Source: an archaeon
GTDB taxonomy: Archaea; Nanobdellota; Nanobdellia; SCGC-AAA011-G17; ARS1178
Assembly: GCA_002688325.1 (NCBI GenBank)
Contig: NZCS01000031.1
Span: 1 to 43,231, forward strand
Direction of reading: 5' to 3'
DNA length: 43,231 bases
Positions within the stretch are counted from its first letter, which is position 1. Each line of letters starts with the position of its first letter. Both the position numbers and the translations under genes were made by a program. This document shows positions 17,155 to 24,746 of this stretch, in pieces. The notes beneath the pieces are model-generated. The model worked only from the letters and a program-made list of their open reading frames with translations, had not been told where the DNA came from and did no database searches.

Positions 17155-19629
17155 ATGAAAAAATATTTAGTCCTATTCTTATTACTATTAATTCCATTAA
17201 CTTATGCAAATTCTTTAGAAATTAATTTATTAACAGATACATTTGGAATCAATAAAGAATTAAAAGGAGATATAATCTTAAATTATAATCAATCTTTAAA
17301 CCCTTCAACAAGAATTAATGCATACATAGACAATTCTAAATCATCAAAACAATTAAAAAAAATATTAGACAATCAAACAATTCCATACACTTTAATCTCA
17401 GGTTTATATGATATTGCAGATCCATTCTCAACAAAAATAACCCAACATGCTTTAGTAGGAATAAAAGTCCCTTTAGACTCAACAATTACATCTTCACAGA
17501 TAACATTTGAAAGAGTCAACACCCCACCAACAATCTCAATTAATATAGGAAATGATACTATTTGGGATTATTTTGGAGAATTCTTACAATTTGATAATTT
17601 CATATTACCAAATACAACTTTAGAACTAACAGAAGATGGAACTCAATTACTTCCAGGAATTTCAAAGGATTATTGTGAAATAATTAATTTATCTCAATCA
17701 AAAAAATTCTCTGTATCAGTACATTACGAAGCATTATCAGAAAGAGCAGATTTATTTGCTACTATCTTAAATAATAGATTACAAAAACAAGGAGAATGTA
17801 AACTACCAGATGAATTAACAAGATCATGGCATTCTTGTGAAATAGATTTAGTAAACCCAATAAAAGAAAAACATTTAGTATGTGTAAATGTAAAAGGAGG
17901 ATTACCAAACGAAAGATATTACAGATTATCTTATCAAGAAAATTTACAATCACAAGGACAAATTTGTAAAAATCAATGTGATTCACAACCAAATGATTTT
18001 TTAATAAAAATAAAACCAGGAATTTTTAACAAAACTTTATCAAGTTCAACAATTTTCCAAGAATTCCAAAATTCATTAAATGATTTTTTAATTGATTGTC
18101 CTTCAAAAGATAATATTAATTGTATAATCCCATTATCAATCAAAGCAGATAAAAATATCTTAATAAAAAATCCAGAAATTATTTATCAAACTCAAACAGA
18201 AATCAAATCAACAAACAAATTACATGAATTAACACCAATAGAAGAAGAATTAATTTTAAACCCTAATACAAGAATACCATTACAATCCTTACAACTATCT
18301 TCAGATGAACTTGGCATTCATGAATTAGAAATAGAATTTTTAAATATAAAAAACCAAACAAACTTTACTATTTCAGATATTCCAACAGCAGAGATTTATA
18401 GTTCTAAAAACAAAGCAATTGCAGGAGAAAGAATTATTTTTTCAGGAAACAATTCTTTAGAAGTTGACTCTCCAATAACAAATTATGAATGGGACTTCGG
18501 AGATAATTCAACAGATTCAGGAATAACAACACAACATGCTTATTCAGAAGAAGGAACTTACACAGTTACTTTAAAAATTAAAGATTTTGATAATTTCCAA
18601 GATACAACAACAAGAACAATAACAATAGAATCTTTAAAAGATGTTACACAATCATTAATAGATGAAATAGAAGAAGACATATTATCTACACTATCTAATT
18701 TCGAAACATCTACCGAACAATCCATAACAACTTTAAATCTATTAACAAAAGTTCAAAATTCAAAAAATAAATTAGAAGATTTAAAAGCAAGAGTAACCGA
18801 TGCTTCTGATTCACAATTAGAAACAATTTATTCTTCTTTAAACAATTTAAAAACAGAAATACCAAAAACATTAATTATAATTTCACAAATAACAGATTAT
18901 CAAAAATCATCAGAACAAGATATTAATGATGTTTTAAACTTATTAAACTCTCAAACAGATTCATCAGTTTTACTAACTCTCCAAAATAAAATAACAACAA
19001 GAGCAAATATAAAAATAATAAGAGTAATTTATCAAGATAATGAAAAACAAGAATTCACAATAATAAATAAAGAAGTAAACCCAAGAACAACATTAACTAA
19101 TATCTACTTAATAGAAAAAATACCTTCTTCAATACAATCAGACATGAGAAATTTTAAATTTTCTTCAATTCAATCTTCATATAAATCAGAATATTCTTCA
19201 TTCACAGGAGAAAAATTCACTTATGTTATCCAAGGAAATATTCTAAATCAAATAAATGACATAAGAACTGTTTTAATATCTAAATTATTACTAACTCCAA
19301 AATGTGGGAATAATGTATGTGACTCAGATGAAAATGAAAACACTTGTTCAGAGGATTGTCAATCAAAAACAGCAAATTATACACCTTTTATAATTGCTTT
19401 AATAGTTCTAATAATAGGATTTTTAGTTTACAAATTTATTCTACCAAAACTACCTTTTAAGAAACAAAAAAAACAACCATTTAAATCTTTAAGAAACCTA
19501 ACTGCTTTACAAACATATGTAAAAAATTCTTTAGCTAAAAAAACACCAAAAGTAGAGATAAGAAAAAAACTATTAGCAAGAGGATGGAAAAAAGACCAAA
19601 TTGATTATGTTTTTAAGAAATTAAAATAG
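17155..19629 (+). CDS. Large membrane-anchored surface protein with PKD domain
   Basis: 824 residues. Signal peptide MKKYLVLFLLLLIPLTYANS. A long beta-rich outside region with scattered Cys follows. A PKD domain lies at about 410-495, with TNYEWDFGDNSTDSG as its WDFGDG-like core. Next come a helical, partly coiled-coil region (about 500-590), a Cys cluster CGNNVCDSDENENTCSEDC (about 717-735) of the CGxGxCExGE type, and one membrane helix (FIIALIVLIIGFLVYKFIL). The short basic cytoplasmic tail ends in the amphipathic motif IRKKLLARGWKKDQIDYVFKKLK, a shape I recognise from many DPANN surface proteins. It is probably an adhesin or cell-envelope protein. A clear TATA box and GAGGTG site precede it. 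Confidence 0.82.
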   Translation: MKKYLVLFLLLLIPLTYANSLEINLLTDTFGINKELKGDIILNYNQSLNPSTRINAYIDNSKSSKQLKKILDNQTIPYTLISGLYDIADPFSTKITQHALVGIKVPLDSTITSSQITFERVNTPPTISINIGNDTIWDYFGEFLQFDNFILPNTTLELTEDGTQLLPGISKDYCEIINLSQSKKFSVSVHYEALSERADLFATILNNRLQKQGECKLPDELTRSWHSCEIDLVNPIKEKHLVCVNVKGGLPNERYYRLSYQENLQSQGQICKNQCDSQPNDFLIKIKPGIFNKTLSSSTIFQEFQNSLNDFLIDCPSKDNINCIIPLSIKADKNILIKNPEIIYQTQTEIKSTNKLHELTPIEEELILNPNTRIPLQSLQLSSDELGIHELEIEFLNIKNQTNFTISDIPTAEIYSSKNKAIAGERIIFSGNNSLEVDSPITNYEWDFGDNSTDSGITTQHAYSEEGTYTVTLKIKDFDNFQDTTTRTITIESLKDVTQSLIDEIEEDILSTLSNFETSTEQSITTLNLLTKVQNSKNKLEDLKARVTDASDSQLETIYSSLNNLKTEIPKTLIIISQITDYQKSSEQDINDVLNLLNSQTDSSVLLTLQNKITTRANIKIIRVIYQDNEKQEFTIINKEVNPRTTLTNIYLIEKIPSSIQSDMRNFKFSSIQSSYKSEYSSFTGEKFTYVIQGNILNQINDIRTVLISKLLLTPKCGNNVCDSDENENTCSEDCQSKTANYTPFIIALIVLIIGFLVYKFILPKLPFKKQKKQPFKSLRNLTALQTYVKNSLAKKTPKVEIRKKLLARGWKKDQIDYVFKKLK

Positions 19630-19689
19630 AAAAACTTTATAAAAGCAAAATTCTCTATTATTCTTATGCGCCGATAGTTCAACGGTTAG

Positions 19690-19708
19690 AGAACTAAAAT
19701 TCGACTAA
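19690..19708 (+). other. tRNA-Gly intron 1, 19 nt, position 22/23 (D-arm)
   Basis: A small bulge-helix-bulge can be drawn: central helix GGTT with GACT (two G-U pairs), 5' bulge AG^A, 3' bulge AA^A, inner stem GAA/TTC around loop CTAAAA. The outer helix is weak, so this is a relaxed motif. Excision restores D-stem GTTC/GAAT. The exact cut could shift by one base without changing the product. Confidence 0.75.
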
Positions 19709-19738
19709 AATTCTGGCCTTCCAAGCCAGCGATCCGAG

Positions 19739-19768
19739 AAACATCAGAAAAACTTAGATGTTCGGAAT
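19739..19768 (+). other. tRNA-Gly intron 2, 30 nt, position 53/54 (T-arm)
   Basis: A full bulge-helix-bulge is visible: outer helix CGA/TCG, central helix TCCG/CGGA, 5' bulge AG^A, 3' bulge AT^T, inner stem AACATC/GATGTT with loop AGAAAAACTTA. Cutting two bases into each bulge joins CCGAG directly to TTCGAAT, restoring the T-arm exactly. Confidence 0.88.
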
Positions 19769-19853
19769 TTCGAATCTCGGTCGGCGCATTTTCTTTACTT
19801 TATCAGTTAAATTACCAAAACTATTTAAGTAAACAATATTTACTAATTTTAAA

Positions 19854-20045
19854 ATGGATTGGTTTGAAGCATTAGTTGAAGTATATGAAAAAAGAAAAAG
19901 AGAAGAAGGAAGTGAGTGGGATGAAGAACCCCGAATTGTAGAATATTCTAATTTTATGAGTGGACCTTTAACCGTTTCTGGTGTTGATGCTTTAGGAGAA
20001 AGAGCCCCCCTTCCAATAGAATATCTTGTTGGCGATGAAGAGTAA
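19854..20045 (+). CDS. Hypothetical small acidic protein
   Basis: 63 residues, soluble and acidic (EKRKREEGSEWDEEPRIVEYSN), no recognised motif. It stands alone between the tRNA-Gly gene and the PIG-L gene. The A/T-rich upstream region has plausible TATA-like sequence, and a hairpin/poly-T element begins 10 bases after its stop. The terminator position and codon use support a real gene, but evidence is thin. Confidence 0.5.
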   Translation: MDWFEALVEVYEKRKREEGSEWDEEPRIVEYSNFMSGPLTVSGVDALGERAPLPIEYLVGDEE

Positions 20046-20055
20046 TTCTCATTGA

Positions 20056-20077
20056 TTTTTTGGTTAAGCTTTTTTAG
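20056..20077 (+). repeat. Dispersed hairpin/poly-T element, copy A (probable terminator)
   Basis: TTTTTTGGTTAAGC followed by TTTTTTAG directly after a short gene. The same core recurs at 22206-22237, 25075-25107 and 27870-27902 and in variant form at 23281-23321 and 41716-41747. Archaeal termination uses oligo-T tracts, so this copy probably ends the 63-residue gene's transcript. Confidence 0.6.
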
Positions 20078-20120
20078 TCAAAACAAAACTATTTTAAACA
20101 TATAATTCTTATTAAAAACA

Positions 20121-20762
20121 ATGAAAGAAAACATCCTAGTAATATGTTCACATTCAGATGATGAATTCGTTGCATTAGGTGGAACTTTATTCAAATATGC
20201 AAAAGATAACCATAACATCTTAACTATCATCTTCTCACACGGAGAAAAATCCTTACCTCACTTACAAGAAGAAATCGTAAAACAAGAAAGAATAAAAGAA
20301 ACAGAAAAAGCAACAAAATTACTAAAAAGAACAACAATCTTCTTAGATATCCCAGAAAATCAATTCTCAAAAAATAAATCTAAAATAAAAACACAATTAA
20401 GAAAGATTATAGAAGAATTTAAACCAACAAAAATCTTCACACATTCAAAAACAGATGTTCATAAAGATCACAGAGATGTAAATGATATTGTTCTATCCTT
20501 AAAAATAAAAGAAAAAACACATCTTTACACTTTTGATGTCTGGAATCCAATGAAAGTTTTAAACATCTTCAAAATAGAAGATTTACCTAAATTATACGTA
20601 GACACAACAAAAACACATAGCTTAAAAATAAAAGCTTTAAATCTTTTCGAATCACAAAAACCATACATAACATCCTTACTTCCTTTTTTACATATTCAAG
20701 AAAGACTAAACGGCATGAAAAATGATTGTAAATACGCAGAGGTTTTTGATAAAATAAAATGA
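20121..20762 (+). CDS. PIG-L/LmbE family N-acetylglucosaminyl deacetylase-like protein
   Basis: 213 residues. The zinc-binding motif HSDDE (11-15, the usual form is HPDDE) and the second site HKDH (114-117) are both present, with the family's Rossmann-like N-terminus (ILVICSHSDDEFVALGGTLFKYA). These enzymes remove the N-acetyl group from a GlcNAc-linked substrate such as GlcNAc-phosphatidylinositol, or from thiol precursors. The stop overlaps the following MurG-like glycosyltransferase start (ATGA). A two-step process of GlcNAc transfer and deacetylation on a lipid or small acceptor is therefore a reasonable inference. Confidence 0.88.
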   Translation: MKENILVICSHSDDEFVALGGTLFKYAKDNHNILTIIFSHGEKSLPHLQEEIVKQERIKETEKATKLLKRTTIFLDIPENQFSKNKSKIKTQLRKIIEEFKPTKIFTHSKTDVHKDHRDVNDIVLSLKIKEKTHLYTFDVWNPMKVLNIFKIEDLPKLYVDTTKTHSLKIKALNLFESQKPYITSLLPFLHIQERLNGMKNDCKYAEVFDKIK

Positions 20763-21775
20763 AGGTATTATTTTTTATAACAGGAATCGGATATGGAGAC
20801 ATAATAAGACAACATGCAATTATAAAACAACTAAATGCTAAAATAAAAATAGCAACATATCACAAAGGTTATGAATATTTCAAAAACAAATACCCAACAA
20901 CAAAAATTCACAGTTATAAATTCCCAGATAAATCATTTAAACTAAAACCCTTCTTATTTTTTATAGATAATTTATTTTCCTTACCTTTACAATTTATAGA
21001 TCTAATTAGATTATACTTTATTTCTAAAAAATTCAACCCAGATGTTATTGTTTCTGATTTAGAACCTTTAGCAATCCCAATTTCAAGATTATTAAAGAAA
21101 AAACTAATAACTATTTTTGGAACTCAACCTTCTATTCTAAAAGAAGTAAAACCAAAATCTATTTTTCTTAAATTACAAAAATTATACTTACAAAAACTAT
21201 ATTCTTATGGTCAACTAGTAATCCCATCTTTAACAGGTTCTTCTAAAAATTCAATAAATCCAATAGTAAGGGAATCAAAAGGAAAATTAAATTTAAAAAA
21301 GAAACCAATATTAATCATGCTTGGTGGTTCTCAATTTGGAATAACAGTAGCTGATGAATTAATTAAAATCCTACCTTCTATAGATGAAGATTTTATTATT
21401 TTTGGATACAAAAAAGATTTTAAAGAAAAAAATATTAAATGTTACAAATTCAAGGAAAACTTCCTAGATTATTTAAAAGCTTCAAAAGCAGTTATTACTC
21501 TAGCTGGCCACTCAACATTATCAGAATTAGTTGTTTACAAAAAACCATCTTTAATATTTCCAATACAAAATCACTTAGAACAACAAATAAATGGATATGT
21601 AATGCAAAAAAATGGATTAGGTATGGTTAAAAACTTAAAAGAAATAGATTCTGAAATTCTTAAAAAATATATCTTGGAATTCTTAAAAAAAGAAAACAAA
21701 TTTGAAGAAAATCTTAAAAAATTAAATATAACTGGTGATGGTGCGAAAAAAGCAGCTGAAATCATACAAAGTTAA
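20759..21775 (+). CDS. MurG/GT28-like glycosyltransferase
   Basis: 338 residues of GT-B fold. The N-terminus MKVLFFITGIGYGDIIRQHAIIKQL lies in the acceptor-binding domain. The C-terminal domain has PILIMLGGSQFG and the donor-binding stretch VITLAGHSTLSELVVYKKPSLIFPIQNHLEQQINGYVM, including the HxxQ-type HLEQQ-N typical of GT28/UDP-GlcNAc transferases. It should act on a membrane-associated acceptor. It is co-translated with the PIG-L deacetylase (4-base overlap). The product could be a deacetylated GlcNAc glycolipid; this is inference. Confidence 0.82.
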   Translation: MKVLFFITGIGYGDIIRQHAIIKQLNAKIKIATYHKGYEYFKNKYPTTKIHSYKFPDKSFKLKPFLFFIDNLFSLPLQFIDLIRLYFISKKFNPDVIVSDLEPLAIPISRLLKKKLITIFGTQPSILKEVKPKSIFLKLQKLYLQKLYSYGQLVIPSLTGSSKNSINPIVRESKGKLNLKKKPILIMLGGSQFGITVADELIKILPSIDEDFIIFGYKKDFKEKNIKCYKFKENFLDYLKASKAVITLAGHSTLSELVVYKKPSLIFPIQNHLEQQINGYVMQKNGLGMVKNLKEIDSEILKKYILEFLKKENKFEENLKKLNITGDGAKKAAEIIQS

Positions 21776-22126
21776 TTATTCCCATTCTCCATGACAAAGT
21801 AAATATTCTGTAACCACATCTCTAGCATCTTCTTCAATACTTTCTGAACTAGGTTTATCTTTTAACCAATCAAAATCCATTAACCAATCATACGCACTTA
21901 CTATACTATGTAAAGCTCTACTTATCCCATGATGACCAAAATGAGTAGTTTCTATACTATCTCTATAATCTCCGTATTCTTCTTTAATTTCTTCTTTCAA
22001 TCTCATTACTTCTTCTTCATTCCAATCACAAAAACCAATATAAGTGATTACATCATCTAAATCATCAGACAGTTTTTTCAATCTATCAAGTTCAGGATAT
22101 ATTAAATTCTCTACAACATCTGCCAT
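21776..22126 (-). CDS. Hypothetical acidic helical protein
   Basis: 116 residues, acidic and helical (LDRLKKLSDDLDDVITYIGFCDWNEEEVMRLKEEIKEEYGDYRDS), with a HFGHHG stretch in the middle. It has no membrane helix and no known motif. The stop is directly next to the stop of the convergent MurG-like gene with no spacer. The start lies near the tRNA-Arg 3' end, 56 bases away. Function unknown. Confidence 0.6.
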   Translation of the reverse strand: MADVVENLIYPELDRLKKLSDDLDDVITYIGFCDWNEEEVMRLKEEIKEEYGDYRDSIETTHFGHHGISRALHSIVSAYDWLMDFDWLKDKPSSESIEEDARDVVTEYLLCHGEWE

Positions 22127-22181
22127 ATTTTTTTAACTATAATCTAACTTTATAACTATTATTGTAATTAAGAACATAAAT

Positions 22182-22298
22182 CGGACCCGATGAGACTTTC
22201 TAACCTTTTTTGGTGAAGCTTTTTCCTAAAAAGATTCTTTGAACTCACGACCTACAGATTAGGAATCTGTCGCTCTATCCTAGCTGAGCTACGGGTCC
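22182..22298 (-). tRNA. tRNA-Arg (anticodon CCU) with a 42-nt T-loop intron
   Basis: On the minus strand, acceptor GGACCCG pairs with CGGGTCC, discriminator G, no encoded CCA. D-arm is GCTC-AGCTAGGATA-GAGC, anticodon arm ACAGA-TTCCTAA-TCTGT (anticodon at plus 22261-22263), T-stem GTGAG/CTCAT. The T-loop is interrupted; removing 22196-22237 gives TTCAAAT, a normal seven-base loop. A TATA-like TATAAATTT lies about 20 bases upstream of the 5' end. Confidence 0.92.
22196..22237 (-). other. tRNA-Arg intron, 42 nt, position 59/60, similar to the dispersed hairpin element
   Basis: Bulge-helix-bulge: outer helix is the T-stem (GAG/CTC), central helix TTCA/AGAA with one A-A mismatch, bulges AA^G and AG^T, inner stem AATCTTTTT/AAAAAGGTT with one G-U. 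Most of the intron (22206-22237) aligns with the intergenic element at 27870-27902, sharing AATCTTTTT, AAAAAGCTT and ACCAAAAAA in the same order (minus strand). Confidence 0.85.
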
Positions 22299-22364
22299 TT
22301 ACAAAAACAGTTAAATTTATACATTTTTAAACTTTTTTAGAAAAATAACCTAAATGATGGTTAT

Positions 22365-23213
22365 TCAAGGCAACTTCATAACAATCTTCCCATCCTTCAA
22401 AACTCTTACTAAACCACCACTCTCACTTACAACAACAGCTATACTCCCTGTTTTTTTAGTTATAGCAGCACAACTTCTATGTCTTCCACCTAAACCCTTC
22501 AATTCTATACCAAACGTATCCACATCAATATACGCTCCTGCTCTTGCAATAACTCCTTTTTCATTTACTACAAAAATTCCATCCAATTGTGCAAATTCCT
22601 TTATTGTTTCCTTAATATCAGGATCTAATATATTCTTCTTTTCATCCTCATAACCAGCAAAAGGATTTATTATCAATTGTTTAGTATATCTTAAAATACC
22701 TCCTTCATCTCCAATAACAAAAGCAGTTCCAATTTTCCTTCCTTCTCTACCTTCCCTTCCTAATTCCAAACAAATATTTAAAATTGTTTCCAAAACATTC
22801 GTATCTATAAATTCTGCTAATTCGTGCATGGAAATATTAAAAAAAATCTTATCTACATCAAAAATAAACATTAAAGCTTTATAACCTCCACCCATAGATT
22901 CATCCTGAACACAAACTACCTTATCTCCTTTCAAAATATATTCTTTTTTAACAGCTTCCATCAAAACTTCTTTTATAGGTACAACAGAACCAATTGAAAC
23001 CTTATTAACTTCTGTTGTATATTCTAATCTTTTGTAAGAATCTTGATTTTTTCTGAAAATTGTTACCCTAACATCTAACTTATTATCTTCATCATACTCT
23101 TTATTTTCTTTTTGTGCTATGGAAATTATGCAATTTGAGTTAATATCTCTTGCAATTTTAGCAGCTGCATTTCCAACTACTTTTCCAATTTGTTTTTCAA
23201 TAAAGTTCTCCAT
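22365..23213 (-). CDS. dacZ: Diadenylate cyclase DacZ (c-di-AMP synthase), archaeal type
   Basis: 282 residues. The C-terminal half is a DisA_N-type diadenylate cyclase domain with GTAFVIGDEG, LDGIFVVNEKGVIARAGAYIDV and GGRHRSCAAITKKTGSIAVVVSESGG. The RHR motif is intact, while the usual DGA reads DGI. The N-terminal half (1-135) is a domain specific to archaeal DacZ, with a Lys-rich strand region. The enzyme makes c-di-AMP from two ATP, a second messenger linked to osmotic and potassium control. It is a single gene; a hairpin/poly-T element and the lipoprotein gene lie upstream. Confidence 0.88.
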   Translation of the reverse strand: MENFIEKQIGKVVGNAAAKIARDINSNCIISIAQKENKEYDEDNKLDVRVTIFRKNQDSYKRLEYTTEVNKVSIGSVVPIKEVLMEAVKKEYILKGDKVVCVQDESMGGGYKALMFIFDVDKIFFNISMHELAEFIDTNVLETILNICLELGREGREGRKIGTAFVIGDEGGILRYTKQLIINPFAGYEDEKKNILDPDIKETIKEFAQLDGIFVVNEKGVIARAGAYIDVDTFGIELKGLGGRHRSCAAITKKTGSIAVVVSESGGLVRVLKDGKIVMKLP

Positions 23214-23280
23214 TAGTTTTAGAAAGAAAAGGAAAGTTAAATAGTTTTTGGAAGTTAAAGATAGATATTGGAATGTATTT

Positions 23281-23321
23281 GTAACTGTAAGCTTTTTTAG
23301 AAAAAAAGATTAAACAAAAAA
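23281..23321 (-). repeat. Dispersed hairpin/poly-T element, copy C (terminator of the lipoprotein gene)
   Basis: On the minus strand, eight bases after the lipoprotein stop codon, there is TTTTTTGTTTAATC, a run of seven T, then CTAAAAAAGCTTACAGTTAC. The T run and A run form a hairpin, and the end AAGCTTACAGTTAC is identical to that of copy D at 25075-25107. Confidence 0.55.
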
Positions 23322-23328
23322 GAATATC

Positions 23329-24237
23329 TTAAAATTTTTCATACTCTAAACTTTCAACTTCTAAAATGTATTCTTTTTCTCCAGTTTTTCCTTCTAACAT
23401 ATCCTTTAAAATACCAACAGCATATTCACCAATTTTAGAAGGAAAACTAAGTTTATTAATATCATATTCTCCAGATTTTAAAGAACCAATATTTATATCC
23501 ATATTACGGAACAATTCTTTTGGTTTATTTTTATGTTTAGTATACACTTTTATTCTATATCTAATATAAGAAGAATAATCATTCCCAACATTTTTAGTTT
23601 GAATTTCAATATTTCTAAAATATACATTTTTTGTTGCTAAATCAGTTATTGAATTAACACCCATAACCTTAGCACATAAAGCAGCCACAATCCCACTAAT
23701 ATCTCCTACCGATACTTCTCCACCATATATTGCAAGACATCCTAGAATTGGTAATATTTCATTTTTAAGTGTTTCATCCCAATGACCTTCATTTTTAATC
23801 ACATCTATTTCTATTTTCGCACTATTTACATTTAAGGGATTAGGATCTTCGTTATCATTATATCTATCTTTATCAGTATTTCTATCTAATGGATCAGTTT
23901 TCATAATTTTATATTCTTGGTAATCACTTAATGTGTCTCCATCAGAATCATGTAATTTAGGATTAGTTCCTAATTTTATTTCTTCAACATCACTTAAACC
24001 ATCATTATCACTATCAACAGTTTCACATTTATTATTCAAACATTCATAATACTTTCCACAATCTTTTATTTTATATTCCCCAGAAATACAACAATCAAAA
24101 GGACAATCTTTAATTTCTGGTTCTTTTTTTATATCAACAACACTCCCGCCAGTTGGATTATCATTAGAACATCCAGAAAACATAAGAATCAATAATAAAA
24201 ACAAAATTATTCCTAAAATTTTATATTTCTTCCACAT
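23329..24237 (-). CDS. Lipoprotein with Ca-binding (thrombospondin type 3-like) repeats
   Basis: 302 residues. Signal and lipobox are LLLILMFSGC-SN with the cysteine near residue 23. A Cys-rich segment follows (CPFDCCISGEYKIKDCGKYYECLNNKC). Three calcium-binding-like repeats then run over about 75-135 (DSDNDGLSDVEEIKLGTNP, HDSDGDTLSDYQEYKIMKTDP, NTDKDRYNDNEDPNP). The remaining 165 residues are a less recognisable mixed domain. Cell-surface anchoring by lipid is likely. Repeats of this kind bind Ca2+ and stiffen surface proteins. Partner and role are unknown. Confidence 0.8.
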   Translation of the reverse strand: MWKKYKILGIILFLLLILMFSGCSNDNPTGGSVVDIKKEPEIKDCPFDCCISGEYKIKDCGKYYECLNNKCETVDSDNDGLSDVEEIKLGTNPKLHDSDGDTLSDYQEYKIMKTDPLDRNTDKDRYNDNEDPNPLNVNSAKIEIDVIKNEGHWDETLKNEILPILGCLAIYGGEVSVGDISGIVAALCAKVMGVNSITDLATKNVYFRNIEIQTKNVGNDYSSYIRYRIKVYTKHKNKPKELFRNMDINIGSLKSGEYDINKLSFPSKIGEYAVGILKDMLEGKTGEKEYILEVESLEYEKF

Positions 24238-24309
24238 AAATTAATAGTAAATCATATTAGATATATAATCTTTATCTTTTTAATACTCACAAAAAGATAA
24301 TTCTTTCAA

Positions 24310-24324
24310 GGGCGGTGGGTGGGG
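24310..24324 (+). other. G-run island, possible G-quadruplex
   Basis: GGGCGGTGGGTGGGG stands alone in a roughly 28% GC surrounding, in the spacer between the 109-residue gene's stop and the lipoprotein gene's start (both minus strand). Four G-runs of at least two allow a two-tier G-quadruplex on the plus strand; the transcript from these genes would carry the C-rich strand. Confidence 0.45.
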
Positions 24325-24349
24325 TACGATTTACAAAACCTTTTCCACT

Positions 24350-24679
24350 TTATTCAACAACCCCAAAACCATTAAAATAAACTTCCCCTTCTTCCAAAAC
24401 TTTCTCAACAACATAACTTCCTTTTGTATAAACTTCTCTATCTTTAAGAAAATGAACAACATTTAAAATAGTTATACTTGCTAAAGGCATACTTAATTCA
24501 CTACCATCAGTTTCAATTAAGGGAATTTCACCTTCTAACCAATAATTTCTTTGACCTTTTTTAAGAAATTCATAAACTCTACCTTCTTCTAATCTCCTGG
24601 GAATACATTCTTCTAAACTTCTACCACAATCAATATTCCTTAAAGCCAAATCCGGATTAAATTCTACTTTTATTCCCAT
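24350..24679 (-). CDS. Hypothetical small protein
   Basis: 109 residues, soluble, mixed strand/helix, no cysteine pairs beyond two scattered Cys (DCGRSLEECIPRR). There is no signal or membrane segment. It begins 67 bases from the divergent 105-residue gene, so the two share a short promoter region. No known motif; function unknown. Confidence 0.6.
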   Translation of the reverse strand: MGIKVEFNPDLALRNIDCGRSLEECIPRRLEEGRVYEFLKKGQRNYWLEGEIPLIETDGSELSMPLASITILNVVHFLKDREVYTKGSYVVEKVLEEGEVYFNGFGVVE

Positions 24680-24746
24680 TTACTTTTAAAAAACAATTAA
24701 CTTTATATATTTTTACCTATTTTCAACTGTTTATGGGGGTTAAAAA

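Larger units (their letters stand above)
19668..19788 (+). tRNA. tRNA-Gly (anticodon UCC) with two introns
   Basis: Acceptor stem GCGCCGA (19668-19674) pairs with TCGGCGC (19781-19787), discriminator A at 19788, and CCA is not encoded. The anticodon arm is CTGGC-CTTCCAA-GCCAG with TCC at 19720-19722. Removing 19690-19708 and 19739-19768 gives a normal 72-base cloverleaf with D-stem GTTC/GAAT, T-stem CCGAG/CTCGG and T-loop TTCGAAT. Both introns are at non-canonical sites (22/23 and 53/54). Unspliced, neither the D-arm nor the T-arm could form. Confidence 0.93.

Noticed and set aside
19690-19708. tRNA-Gly as a degraded pseudogene because both D-arm and T-arm are broken
   Set aside because: Both inserts have BHB-like structures, and removal restores every stem perfectly, which decay would not do.
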